A DNA stretch of 64,000 bases from assembly GCA_034008185.1 (NCBI GenBank), contig CM067085.1:58944602-59008601 (forward strand). Direction: 5' to 3'. Below are positions 38,406 to 51,680 of this stretch, piece after piece. The DNA is from Gorsachius magnificus (Eukaryota; Chordata; Aves; Pelecaniformes; Ardeidae). The notes under the pieces are model-generated. The model was given only the letters and a program-made list of their open reading frames with translations, had not been told where the DNA came from and ran no database searches. Within the stretch, counting starts at the first letter, position 1. Each line of letters begins with the position of its first letter. The translations under genes were made by a program, and so were the position numbers.

Positions 38406-41400
38406 CAAAGATAGAAGAATACTTATAAGATGCTCCTGATACCGTTATTGGTTAATTATACACCCATCAACGCTGCACAGCCACCATATATATCCTGCAG
38501 AATATGTTCTTACCCAACATTCTTATTGGAAATGACTGTATCTTCAAAATGAGAGAAAAGTAGAATTCATTGTACTGGGTATATACAGCTTGTTGGACTC
38601 AAGTGGTTGCAAGGAGTCTGCATTCTTTTGATCATCACCAATGGCCCTTTAAAATTATAGACATGTGCAGCCATACCTCCTGCTGTTATAAACAAGGCAG
38701 AGATGAATGGCTTGCAAAGAAAATGGCCTTTTTTAACAGCAGCAATGAAAAGATCTCCCAGTAGACCCTTTAGTTGCTTTCCAGTGTGAATGATAAATTA
38801 AGATGGGGCCATGGATACAACAGTCTCAGATATATCAGAGCACAACCACAGATAACAGTCCATCTTTTAGCTGGCACTTGTTTGGGTCTGAGTCTGTAAA
38901 GACATTAATCCTTTCACTTCTGGTACGTATTATTTAGCAGTTAAGCAAATTTCAATTACATTCCACTCTTACAAGAAGAGTATCTGTTAAAATAGAACAT
39001 CGAGTCGAAGCTGCTCAGATAACAACATAGTAATATTTTCCTTAACTACAAACATACACAAATTATCCCAGGTTAAAATGCCATTTCTACAGCAGAAAAT
39101 TTTAGTTTGTGCAAAGTAAGTATATTTTAAACAATTATACCAAAAAAAAAGACAGTTAAATGCATCTTTACCTAGTGTAACTAGCTCTGTATTAAGGATT
39201 TGCCACAGTGTTATCAACTTTAAATTGTCCAAATTATGCCAGTGCAAACTCATTAATATTCATACATATCAAGAGTCAAACTGGGTTCTTCCTCCTGCAC
39301 ATCATTAATCTCAGAAAAACCCTCACAAGCCTGTGGACCAGATTAACTACTCAAAAGTACCTTCACATTCCATTTCAAATTATTGTAAATTATCACAGTA
39401 TCATGATTTGCTTGAATTAGTTTCGACTTATTAGTCAAATTAGTTTGAACTTATCAGTAGAGCAGTTTCTCTCTTTTTTTGTTGGAGATATTAGAATTAA
39501 TTTGCTTACTTTTCATTTCTCTTTTGGATTGTCTATGGAAAATAAATTTTTAAAAATAATGGAAAACAGAAGTGTTGAGAGCGAATCTAGCATAATCTGT
39601 TCAATTAAGTGACTGTGGCTATATAGGACCATTGCCTGGCATTTGGAGGTGCTGAGAAATGGCAATACCATGGTACCATCAGTACCTCAAATGTTATTCA
39701 TCAGCAGGAGTAGCTTTAATTTATTCCTACATGCAGGTTATCCTTAGCTTTACCTCAAAAGATTAAAGTATGCAGAGATGACATTGGAAATGTTGAAAAC
39801 ATGTGTAGAGACACTCAAAAGACTCTTCAATTTTTTTTTTCTAGCCATTGAAGATGAGAAATAACAAATTGGAACAAATAATAAAAATAATTTTTGTCCT
39901 AAAGTAGACGGCATTGGGAGACAAAGGAATATCTATACAATTAAATGCTGTTCTGACTTGCTGAGCAGAAACAATTTAGAAATTTAAAAAGTACTTTTTG
40001 GCACACGCAGCAGTATGCAACTGCAGGAGTCAACCTGGAAGAGAGGTTGGGTGTACATGCAAACAGACGATTCACTTAAAAGACGTGCTTAACAAAAGCA
40101 TGTACCAAAATGTGTATTAAAGTGATGGTCTCAGTCCAGCCCTCCTGTGTGGCTGCAGAGGTTTAGGGGATGGAAATTTGTACCCCTGATGTCAAAGAGA
40201 CACTTCATGTAACTGGGATGACAGACAACAGGATATCGCATCCGTCTGGTTTTGCTTTTAATGTTGAAATAAGAGTTTGGAGAAGGAATAAACACAACAG
40301 GGCAGGTGGAAACATGCCAGCCTGGGTCAAGGAGGATATTGTGTCTGAAGAAGGAAAGAATGTGATACAATATATAGTTTGGCAAGAAGCGCAAAAATTG
40401 TTTGGACTGAAATAAAAGATAAAAAGACCAAAGAAGGAAGATAGGAAACTATTGTAGCCCATCTGGAGCAAATAAAAAAGCAGCCTGGAATACTGATGCA
40501 GATAAAGAGCCCGTGGAAAAGCCTCATGTTGGCAAAATTCTGCTACCCGGGATGTGGCAAGGAGAGAAGGGATGCTGCACAACATGGGCCCGGAGTGGGC
40601 GCAGGGTTCTCTCACCTGCTGGTTTTCAGTTATTTCACTTTTTTTAAAGCTTTTTGCACCACAGCCAATGTTTCTCCTGCTTTATGCAGCTCTAGAGGCC
40701 CTCAGCTTGGAGGACATCAGTCTACATGCCTCTTCCTCTCCCCATGGCTCCCTGCCATGGCCACCCCACCCTGAGCCACGGCTGCAGAGGTTGTCTCAGC
40801 AATCCAGGTCCCAATTAAAACAACCCATCTGGGTTAAACTTAAACCACTGGGGGAAGGAGATTTAAATACTGATCAGTTCTCCAAGATGGTTCAAAGGAG
40901 ATGGAAACAGAAAGAACAGCCAGGGATGGAGGCAGTAGGACCCCCTTTCTGATGGGGGCTGTGGATGATGCTCATTTAAATTGATTAAAAATATAACATT
41001 AGCAAGGGGGGCCAGAGGCTTCGCCAGCCAAGCAGAGGGGTAAGGAGCTCATGGGGATCACTCACCCTGCTCCCTCCTGGACATCTGGAGGCAATATGAT
41101 AGGGGAGGTCAGCAGCTCCCACAGAATGGGGAAAGTTAATTTTAAAAGACATTAGTAAAGACACAACGTTTGAAGGTATGTAGCACAGAAGACGATATAA
41201 TTTCATTAAAACGAAGACTGCATTTTGAGCTTTGGTAGCTTCAAAGCCCCCCCCCACTGCTCTATTTTGTGGAGAGCAAAGCACCCCCCCAGGAGCCACC
41301 TCCGTGCTGGGGCATCCTGCTGACTGCCACGATGCGGTCAGGCTGGCTGCGCCTCCGACGCAGCAGGTACCAGAGATTTCCACACATTTCTGGCTCATCT

Positions 41401-42362
41401 GGTTTGACTGGAATAGACTGACTGGGATTATTTCTGAGTCCTGGAGCAAACAGAGCCATGGGACTGAGCAAGCCAAAGGCCACAAGCTGAGAAGGGACTA
41501 GGAACAAGGATGGATTCCGGGCGCTCATGCCGATGGCAACAGATGTCTTACCCCTCTGCTATGCACTGTCTCTGCAAAAAGCCACTGAACCAGAGCTTCA
41601 TAACATAAAAATAACAAATTATACAGACAGTCGGGAAGGAGGAGGCAGGAAGCTACAGGCAGCTGGCAGAGGTGATTCTGCCTGGAAGAAGAGGAGAGGG
41701 GTTGTGCAGGCCCCGGGGACCCTGCGAGCAGCCAGCCTGGGCTTCCCGGGGCCATCCTGCGGGACAATGCGGGGGCTGCAGTGCTGAGCTGCAGCTCTGC
41801 CCAGGGGCTGAGCCAGGCTTCAAAGAAATCCAGGGGAGAGACTGTGCTCCGCCTTGCTCCTCGCTGCAGATGGCTGCAGGGAAACCCTGCGTGACAGCTA
41901 GAACAAGGGACGGTTGCAAAGTGCCTTCTAATTTTCTTTTTTTTTTTTAGTGTCTATGATTTATTCTTAATATAATTTCTGATTTTGTAATCAAGGCTGC
42001 AACCCTTTGCTCTACTGGAATAAATTGGCTATTTTTATTTTTAAAAAGTGGTTTGGTATTTGAAGCAAACTCATTGAGATCTAACAAATCCAGGATACTT
42101 TTACTTCCTTGGAGGAAAACAATCCAGCTCAATCAATCCTCCCTATGCCTCATACACACACACCATACACACACCATTTCCTATAAGAAACGACTCTCTT
42201 GGATACACTTCCCAGGCTGAAAGGCAGAGTTCGGGCTGGGGAAGTGGCAGCGTCCATAGCAAGAACCTGCCACAGGGCGCTCTGCAGTGCTCCCTGCAAC
42301 CGTTGTCAACAAAACCAGCTATCAGTTGATGAGGTTTCATGACTCCCTGAAGTCATTCTTGT
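38406..42362. other. Intergenic segment between two CR1 copies
   Basis: Mixed-composition sequence. It becomes more GC-rich at about 40500-41920, where open frames of 80-166 codons appear on both strands without family resemblance. I see no exon or RNA gene. Confidence 0.6.
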
Positions 42363-42769
42363 AATCATAGAATCATTTAGGTTGCAAAAGACCCTTAAGA
42401 CCATCAAGGGCCAACTCTTAACCTAGCACTGCCGTTCCACCACTAAACCGTGTCCCTACGCGCCACATCTACACGTCTTTTAAATACTTTCCAGGGATGG
42501 GGACTCAACCACTTCCCTGGGCAGCCTGTTCCAATGCTTGACAACACTTCAGCAAAGAAATTTTTCCTAATATCCAATCTAAACCTCCCCTGGCACAACT
42601 TGAGGCCATTTCCTCTTGTCCTATCACTTGCTACATGGGAAAAGAGACCAACACCCACCTCGCTACAACCTCCTTTCAGGTAGTTGTAGAGAGTGATACA
42701 GTCTCCCCTGAGCCTCCTTTCCTCTGGGCTAAACCACTCCAATTCCCTCAGCTGCTCCTCATAAGAGTT
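42363..42769 (-). mobile_element. CR1 LINE fragment with a disrupted RT frame
   Basis: The plus strand begins AATCATAGAATCATTTAGG and matches the same CR1 subtype as the copy at 37894-38405. On the minus strand it encodes [33 protein letters not shown] and FRLDIRKNFF. The conserved HWNRLP region is then lost to a frame change (read as [10 protein letters not shown]), and the frame is regained near VFKRRVDVARRDTV. It is 5'-truncated near 42769. A small minisatellite lies about 110 bases beyond that truncated end. Confidence 0.94.
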
Positions 42770-42876
42770 TCTCATAATCATCTTCATGGTTATAGAAAAA
42801 TACATCCTGTAGAGACCATGAAAATGGGCAGGATCAAAAAAAAGCACCTGGTTCACCCACAGCACATCTACTGACT

Positions 42877-42928
42877 GAGACAGCAATGCTGCAGCGAGAC
42901 GGCAATGCTGCAGCGAGATGGCAATCCT
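42877..42928. repeat. 19-bp minisatellite, about 2.5 copies
   Basis: The unit GACGGCAATGCTGCAGCGA recurs with a period of 19 bases. CAAT starts at 42884, 42903 and 42922, with one or two mismatches between copies. It lies about 110 bases from the truncated 5' end of the neighbouring CR1. Confidence 0.85.
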
Positions 42929-45900
42929 GGACACCTGGGCACTGAGGGGGACCTGTGGTACGACGGATGCAATGCAAGCACATGTTAGAAAATTTCCCCA
43001 TGAGGCATCCAAAGCACAGTTCTGAGCAAATACAGACTTGCCACTTGTTAATTTGTCTGACTTTCGGACAAATTGTTTACATTTTCAAATGGGAAAAAAA
43101 AACCAGTGCAAACTTAGAGCAAATGATAGAAATAGACTGAATGCTGCTTGGAGAAATGTTGCTATAGGACAGTGCACATAACCATCACTGTCAGAGCTCT
43201 GGACACAGATGTGACCGCATGCAAAGCTGCAGGCGTGCTTCACGGAGGGCATAATGTCAGGCCCTCTCCAAAAAAGCCTAGAAGTTCTCAAAACATCACC
43301 AGCAGGTACTGTAAGTGCATTGAAAATACTCAGCTCTAACTTGCACGAGGTCAACAGATAAAAATAGGAAGAGCATCCGGAAGGTGACACCCGAGGAAGG
43401 GAGCAGGAGCAGGAGAGAAGAGCTATTTGTGTTCGGGAACAATGCTGGCACAAAGAACGTACAGGCAAAAATTGACCCAAGTCATTTGGACAGGACATTA
43501 GACCGTCTCAAGCCACCAGGACACAGCATTTTGAAACATCCACCCAAAAGGAAGAATAGTGGGAGAAAACCCTGCTTACTCGGTGCAGAACTGCAGCTGG
43601 ATGATGTGGTGCCTTGAAGAACCAGGGGCTTGGCTGCCCCGAGCCAAGGAGTCCCTCTCAGTCCCAGTTCCTGCATTTCTATGGTCCTAGCAACAAATAG
43701 CAGGACAAATAAAAAATGATACACCACCACAAGGCAACCGCAGCGCAGAGCTGCTATTCGCTGCCTGGGGGGGTGTGGGGTACTTTGGGGAAGTCAAATC
43801 AAAGCCTGTGTGTGGAGGGAAACCAAATTCTGGGGCAGAGCAGTGGTTGGGGTGGGTTTTGGTACAGTTTATGATTATGGGTGAGGAGTATGGATTTTAT
43901 TTCTGTTTTGTTTTCGCTATGTTTGGTGTTCTATATTTCAGACCGTCTTATTACAGAGAGCTACAAACTGCTTATTTGGGGTTTTGTAAGCTGGGGCAAC
44001 TCCTTCTTTAAGAAGTGTCTTTGAAAAGCAAAGTCAATCCTTATTAGTATGGCAAAGGGTCTGAATCCGAGTTGAGCACCATGAAGTCAGTATTGCTCCA
44101 TAATATTCAGGGTCATCCTCCTAGTGCAGTGAGGAAAGGTCTGGTGCAGGTTTCCAAACCGGAGCTCAGCAAAAGCAGCCGTGGTTTGCAGAGCCATGGC
44201 AGGGAGTGTTCCTAGGCTCTCAGCCATCCGTCAAGCTCACCTATCTCAGCCACACAGTGGGATTAGTGGAGTCAGCTCTTCTGTGCAAAGCACTGTAAAA
44301 ATAACAGTTTTCCTTATGAAAGGAAGCTGAAGCTGTGAGCCCTCCTCTGGGGTTGGGAGATGCCACGCTGCCATCTTTTCAGTGTCTTCCTTTTAGTTGG
44401 GGGGAAAAAAAAAGGCGCAGCAAATATGTCTTTAAAGATGTCACAAAGCCACATGCCAGAGACCACCTGATAAATCTCAGCAGGGATAATCCCATGCAGC
44501 CCTCATAAACTCCATCTTCAGGAATTTCTGTTTCCCATCACATTAGACACCCTGCTCCCTTCCCTTCCCTGAGCTGCTGTTTCCCCAGCTGGCAGGGGCA
44601 GTCGCAAGCCAGTCAAAACACAGCACTATTCCAGCACTGGGGGAAGTTTGCTGCTGCTTTATCCCTTTATCTACCTATCTGACAGGTATGTTGCCACACA
44701 TAATTAGCTAATGTTGTAAAAATACTTTAAGATCTTCAGAGGAGAGATGCCATAAAAGTGCAAAATATTATTACTAACTGACAGAAAGCTTGCAATTCCC
44801 GTTTCATGTGGGGACCATTATAAATAATGAGCAAAAACTCCACATTTATCAAATGCACTAAAAAAAAAAAAACACGCTTAAGTGTTTCAAAATTTTGGTG
44901 GACTCAATAGTCTTGCCAATTCTTGTTTGTTATTACCTATTTGAATGTTTGAGCATCACAAGCCCTCTGCAGTGCATGGTATGCGAGTGATGTATGACCT
45001 TTCATTTCTGGCTAATAAGGGACGTGTAGTTGGTGACATGAAAAGATTATATTTGCCTCAGAAAATGCTGATTTGGTGTTGGAAAAGAAGAGGTGATTGT
45101 GCTGGACATTTCTGTAGTCATTTTCCATGGTGGGAGTTCACATACAAGTGTAGCATGGTGATGAAGAGCGACGGTGGCCATGTGTGGTGGGAGGCAGGGA
45201 CATCGCTCTCAGCCCAAGTAGCTCCCCTCCATGCCCTGCTTTCACAAAGCTAACACGCTGGCCTGGACTACAGTTACAGCTTGCTCTGGAGTGCAAATAC
45301 ACCCCAGCTTTCTCTGCCAAGGATGCAAACCATCCCTGCAACGCATGTTGTGGCTGCTTGTGTCAGGGCAAAGCAAATGTACAGCAACAGTAGATCAAGC
45401 TGGTTGGATTTTTGAGGTCCTCAGTGCAAGATGGAGGACAATAATGTGGAGAGTTCAGAGGGGAGAAGGACATGGGGATCATCCTGCAGAGTGCCTGGAG
45501 AGACCTGTATTTGCCTAATAAGAGTTGCCATGCTATGGAAAAAATGTTTAGAGATGTTTCCAGCATTTGGGTGTAAGACAAGATAAAGCATCCGTGGCTG
45601 CAAACTGCATTTGGTTTCTTGGCTGTTTTTGAGCTCTCCTGGGGCGGGCAAGGATGGGGGCGTTGGCACTGCATTCTGGCTTGTCCTGAGGACTCGCTTC
45701 TTGGTTTACACGAAATCCCCTTTTGTTCAATGCCAAAGGTGGGACAAGTTGTTGTTTATTTTAAATCATCTCCATTCAAAGGAATGCATCTTCAAAACCA
45801 GGGAGGTGGAAACTTTCATTGTCTGGTGGAGTGTTTCCCTGTGTTTAATTAGGTCCCTGCAGAAGAAGTCCTCAGCTTCTTGATGCTTGACTGCATGTGG

Positions 45901-48900
45901 AAGGGAGGAGCTGGACCCAACTTCCCAAGCTCCGGCTGCTGCAGCCCTGCTGAGATCCTGCACTGACAAGGAAAGACTCAAGCTGCAATGCACACATGGG
46001 TCTTGCCATAGTTTATAGCCAAGTGTTTCATGTTATAGCACATTTGCCTTTTCCAAAGCATCAGGTTGAGAAGCTATGCAGTCAGGCCACTTTTTACCTT
46101 AATTTTCCATTAAGAGGAACAACAAAGGTCACATGTATCCCACTCATAGCCTGCACACTTAACTGGGAAGCACCTCAAGGACTTAAGGGACTCTGTCAAT
46201 GTCAGCAAACTCCAGATTTATTTTATCTGATGATCCAAAGTCTCTTTTCATTTGCACCGGTAGATAACTTCACTGACATGTGCCACTATATCCAGAGGAT
46301 GATCCAGATCTGTTTGTATTTTGTGATATTCTAGTAGTAACTAATTTGACTCTACCAAATATTTTCTTTTCCAGTTGAGGGGGTATTTCCCTTGACAGTT
46401 AATACCATACCAGTTTCTGCCAGGCTTACCATCACTGTGTAGATGTGGAAAAAGCAACCCTGAGCACTCTTTCTAGTAGTTACTTGTTTTCACTTGAGAG
46501 CCTGAACTATTTCGCTGCAAGTATTTCTCTGGGAGGAACGTATCCAAAACCCAAAATTACTTCCTGGCCTCTGGGAAAAGTTCAAAATCTCTTTTTGTCC
46601 TGCAGGCTCACCTCTGCTCTCAGCTTGCTTTATAAATTACATGGCTTTGACACATAATAAGAACCTGCCCTATCACTAAGTTGTACTCCAAAGGCTGAAT
46701 TTTGCAATTCTTGCTCAAGCAGCACTATCAGAGGTCACAGAGAATATTGCCCCATTAAGCACTGATTAAACACTAATGAAGGATCTCCGCTCCTCTGACT
46801 GTTTCCAAGTATCAGCAAAGCAAATATTTCAATCAACGTTCACATGGGTGACATTGGGTGACAGCTGCTATCCGGTCACGTATACAGCTCCAGCATTATT
46901 TTATGAAGTGAAACTTTGGTGGTGCAAGCATAGAAACCAATTAATGCGTTTCAATGCAAATAACCTCTTAACCCTATTTTAAAGAGGAGATCTGCACCCC
47001 CTCTGGTGGGCTGCTTCTGATATGCAAAGATTTACCCAAAACCAAATGCCAGATGAAGAGACCAGAAGCGACTGTGAGTATCTTGGCAGAGGAGGAGAGA
47101 GCTTTGCAACAGAGATCAACGGCTCATTAGTCCTGCTTTTGAGCCAGGCACAAACAGAGTATTGCTGTAATATTATTGAAGAGCTTGGCCTGCCAAGTAT
47201 TAGGAGGAATGTCGTATTTGTATTGATATAGTTATTCTGCACCCACACAACAGACCACTGGAAAAAAGTTGTGAGAAATTATAGTAGATTTCTGAAATAA
47301 GATGTATGAAGAAAGTTGGGAATTATTGACTTTGCTTTCTACAAAAAACTGAAGACAGATAAAAGACAGTAACAATCCTCATAGGTTATTTTGCGTAAGA
47401 CTATTATCAACTGTTTTCCATGTCCACTAAGAATAAAACTGGAAGAAATCAGTTCAATTCACAGCAAGAGGGATTTATGTCAGATACTTAGAAAAAACAT
47501 AGTAATTATAATACAACTGAAGTACAGCAGTAGATAATATGGAGCTTGTGGATCCTATCACGGGTATTTAAGAGCGGATGAGACAGACATTTGTTAAAGA
47601 TGATCAATAGATACCAATAGGTGTACCACTATCTTTTTTTTACTCAATAAAAAAAAAAGAAAAAGTGGAGGAGAATGGCCAGACATACTCACTCACTCCC
47701 CTCCTTGGTGTAGTGATTAACTGGGCCAATTTCTAGAACATAAATGCTGTGAAAAAACTAATTGATCTATACATTAATGAATCCATACATAGTTCATGCC
47801 TGTGCCTATATGGATGTATGCACATCCCAGATACATGGAACATGTAGTGAAATAAGACTGTAAAAATAAGCATTCAAAGTGAAGGAAATCCCAGAACTAA
47901 GGCTGCGTGCAGTCTCAGCTGAGCCCTACTGGAGGTAGCAATCATGGCACTTAATTTATGTGACACTATAATTTATATTTTCTCCTCAAAATACTATTGA
48001 CTCATTCACTACCTAGTTTAGTCCTCATTTAACATGCAGCCATTTAATACTTTATTCTATTCTTATTGTCAATCCACACTTACAGCCCCAAACTCAACAC
48101 TTTTCTGGGTGTGAGAAGAAAGATTTTCCCCATGGATTTTCTTGTCATTAACTTGTCTAGGTGCTTCAAAGTGGATACAGGCTCTTCTGCCTGTTCCCTT
48201 CAGACTTACACCATCTGACACTTCCAGCTCTGTCAAAAACCCACCTGGTCCTAGTTTGTCCTCACACCCCACTGCCATTTGCAAAGGCTCATTCATCCTA
48301 TGTACACCCAGAGCATCAGTAAATCACTTTCAAAGGGCTGATGTTCACCATCACCCCTGCTCTCACTTTATTCTGTGCTGGGCTTTGTGCTCAGACTGCC
48401 TCTGCTGCCAGGTACCCCAGTGTCTCCTCTCTGAAAATCCACTGGTGTGGGATGGGGGAGGCCAAACCAGGAGGACAGACATGGGAAAGACAGCAGTTCT
48501 AGCCCCCAGGAGGGATCAGAGCAGTGTTTCCCAAACAAAACCTTCCTATTTTAATTGAAATTAAACCCCAAATTTTGATTTTGCTTTTAAAAATTAAGAA
48601 TTACCAATGGGTAGAAAACAGGTTTTGCTGAATTGCTTACACAAGCAAAAATCTAATTTCCCCTGGAAAATATTTTAGTCAATTGACTTTGCCAACTGTA
48701 GTAAAGAAAAAATCACATAAATCCCATCAAGCCACACTCTACTCCCATTTACAGTTAATTTCAACAAGAACAAAATTTTGACTCAGGCAACACTAGCAGT
48801 CACTTGAGCATGTGAAAAAAATCCTTATATTAGACAGAACCTATAGCGTGCTGTAGGGAAAGCCCTGCCTTGAGAAGCAGATGGGTGGGATGCAGCAGCA

Positions 48901-51530
48901 CAGCTTGGTTTTTGCTCCTCTGGCTCCATGCTACTAATTTGCATGATGTCAAATTAATGTCCCTGGGGAGCCAATGGCATTGCCCTGGTGCAACCCATGC
49001 AGGAACCCGCTGCTACCACTCTAACACAGACCCAGCATTTACTTGCTGCTGCCTCGTTATTGACTTTACTCCAAATTTTTCAAGCCACAACACTTTATTT
49101 AAAGAGGAAACTGTCAACCTAATGGTGAATAAATTTGTAACCTCCAGTTTATTTGTCATTATTTTTATTTCTTGGCTATATTTTACGTTTCAGTTCAGAC
49201 GATGAGAAGCTTTGAAGTCAGCCTCATCTCAGTTTTGCTGGGGTGTAATAGCTAGTTTTTAAACAATGCGAGGGAGGAAAGCTATTATTTTATAAAATGT
49301 ATCTTTACTGTAATATGAAAAAAATAAGGTACTGTAAGAATATAGCTCCTGATCACTGGCTATATTTTATAGGAATTTGGAATTAATCTAATGGAGAACT
49401 GATGATTTAAATAATCTATGTCTGTTGAGCACCATGGTGGTTTTAAGTGGAAAAGTTAAAGAAAGTAGAAATGAAAAATAACTGTGTTATGTTACTTATT
49501 GTTGTAATGTGGTGATGGTGTTCCCAGAATATACAAACAACCACATGCAAAGGGCCAGGCATCAGTGAACAGAATATAGATCAAAGGATGTAGCAAAAGC
49601 CTGAATCCAAACCGGGTACTTTACTGCAGCCAAGGAAAGAGCTTAATGATCTGTAACAGCAGAGACACTGTTGCCATTTAGTAGAGGTCAAAGATAAATG
49701 ACATTTGTGTTTGTACCTAAGCATAGTGTTTCATGTGTTTTGAACATTTGTGCTTTATTCTTTCTTGCTACAATATCACGTTTAAATCCAATTACTGGCT
49801 TGTTTTTTTTTTCAGAGTCCTCACAGATTAAATCTTCCAAACCATGTGGGCAAGGGCATGCACTGTGGCTCGAGCACTGCCTGATGTGCTGGAGCAGAAC
49901 CATGCCATGTCCCATCCTAAAAATGTGCTAGAGGAGAGAAAAGCTGCTCGGACTTGGCTGTGCCTGTCCTGAGACCTCAGCACATGCAGGGAAGGGACGT
50001 GGCGTTAGCTGAAAACAATGTGGACTTGGCCAGCCAGGCCTTCATGAACTCCAGCTCATATAAAACAGCCCAGGCAACACACTGGACTTTTTTAGATAAT
50101 TTCTTTTCTGCATTAAAATGGTTATTATTTACCTGAGTACACATTCGGCAATTACAGTCAAGCTACAATAGTTTGACTTCTAAAGTGTGCTAAGAGCAAT
50201 TACCCTATATATCCACGAAGGGCTTTGATGTTATTATTTGCTCCTTTAATAGGACATGTATCTTGTATTTCAATCCAGTTCTCCAGTATAGATCATAATG
50301 ACAGAAATATTTGGGAGGCATATAAAGATCACACAGCAATGCAACTCATTCTAAATATTTACAGCACGTTTTAGAAAACGTCTTTGTTAGAATAAATGAA
50401 GTTATTTTGTTTACTTGGATAAGGAACCATGGTTTGCTGACAGATGTGCAGCTGAAGTATATTTCTGCTCCATAGAAGTTATTATGTGCAAGAAAATAAA
50501 ACTAGATGATGAATCATGACTGTCATTGATGCTGACAAAAATAATTGAGATCACATTTTGGGTTGGGTGCATCTGCAGAAAAGCTGGGGAAAACAAACAC
50601 TGCACAACGCCCTCAGATGTTTTCCTACACTCAGGCAGTGGGGCTGAGAGACAGCCCACTGGGCAGGATATGACCCAGCTAAGATGCCGTGTTGGAGCAA
50701 GGATCAATGAGGCTTCCTTATCCCCACAAGAAGGGAATAATGGCAGTCTGCAGCCCGTGATCACAATTATCAACAGTGAGACAATGCCTGTAGAATCAAA
50801 TCAAACAATGTCCACTGGTATTTAGCTTTAACGATGCAGATATCGTGCTGGTGTAAAATAGCATCACTTTGCAAACGTGAAGGGAGCTCGGCTAACATGC
50901 GCTAGCTAAAGATGCAGCCCCTGATCCCCACCACACAGCTGGCAACTCGCTCCCCAATGTCAATCCACAGCTATGGGAGAGGAATGCCATGTGCACCAGC
51001 AAACCTTTGTGTGACCGCATTAGAAATGCAGACTGCAAAATCAGGGTGTCCCACCAGGCTGCAGGTCAGCCAGGGGCATAGGGGCGGGTTGGAGCTGAAG
51101 GGAAGCACCACTCAAAATTGAGCGATTGGAGAAAAGGAGAAAAACATTAATTCATCACAGATACAAGCAGAAAGCTACACTGGAGTGACTGTTTTCTTAG
51201 GGGAAAGAAAACAGCAGAGAACCTACCAGCATGGACCATCCATTAGCATTGGTCTACCTAGTGTGCAGATGGAAGGGCTCCTCCTGCCCCATCTGGGTGG
51301 AGTGCTGGGGACCCGGGCACCTGTCAACTCCCAGGGCAGCTCTGCTGCTGGCAGAGGTGACGAGCAAGATGAGACTGGATGTGGCAGCAGGAAACTTCAG
51401 GAGTTTTATTTTGCAGGGGCTGAGCCCAAGAAATGCAGAGCTGAAGAACCCATTGCTACACAGATCCCTCGTTTTCCCATGTCTCTTTGCTGTCTGCTCT
51501 CTGCCTGGACCAGCCTTACAAGAACTAGGG

Positions 51531-51680
51531 CTACGTATACAGTACAGTTATGGTTTGTATATATAAACCATATGTAAGTATACGTGTGTGCATACATGCA
51601 CATACATGCTATACATAAGTATAGATGTACTGGTCTATAATATCATATAATACATTAATACAAAACCAGTGTATTACATG
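51531..51680. repeat. AT-rich tract with alternating TA/TG/CA dinucleotides
   Basis: Degenerate alternating purine-pyrimidine sequence (TATATA, ACGTGTGTGCATACATGCA, TACATGC) runs over about 150 bases. It looks like an old, decayed dinucleotide repeat. Confidence 0.65.

Noticed and set aside
41985..42362. Short CA-rich stretch near 42160-42178 as a microsatellite
   Set aside because: The CA units are few and interrupted, too short to list as a separate repeat.
42770..43012. Extension of the CR1 reading frame at 42443-43012 beyond the element
   Set aside because: Residues encoded beyond about 42769 do not match CR1. The frame is simply open into flanking DNA and the minisatellite.
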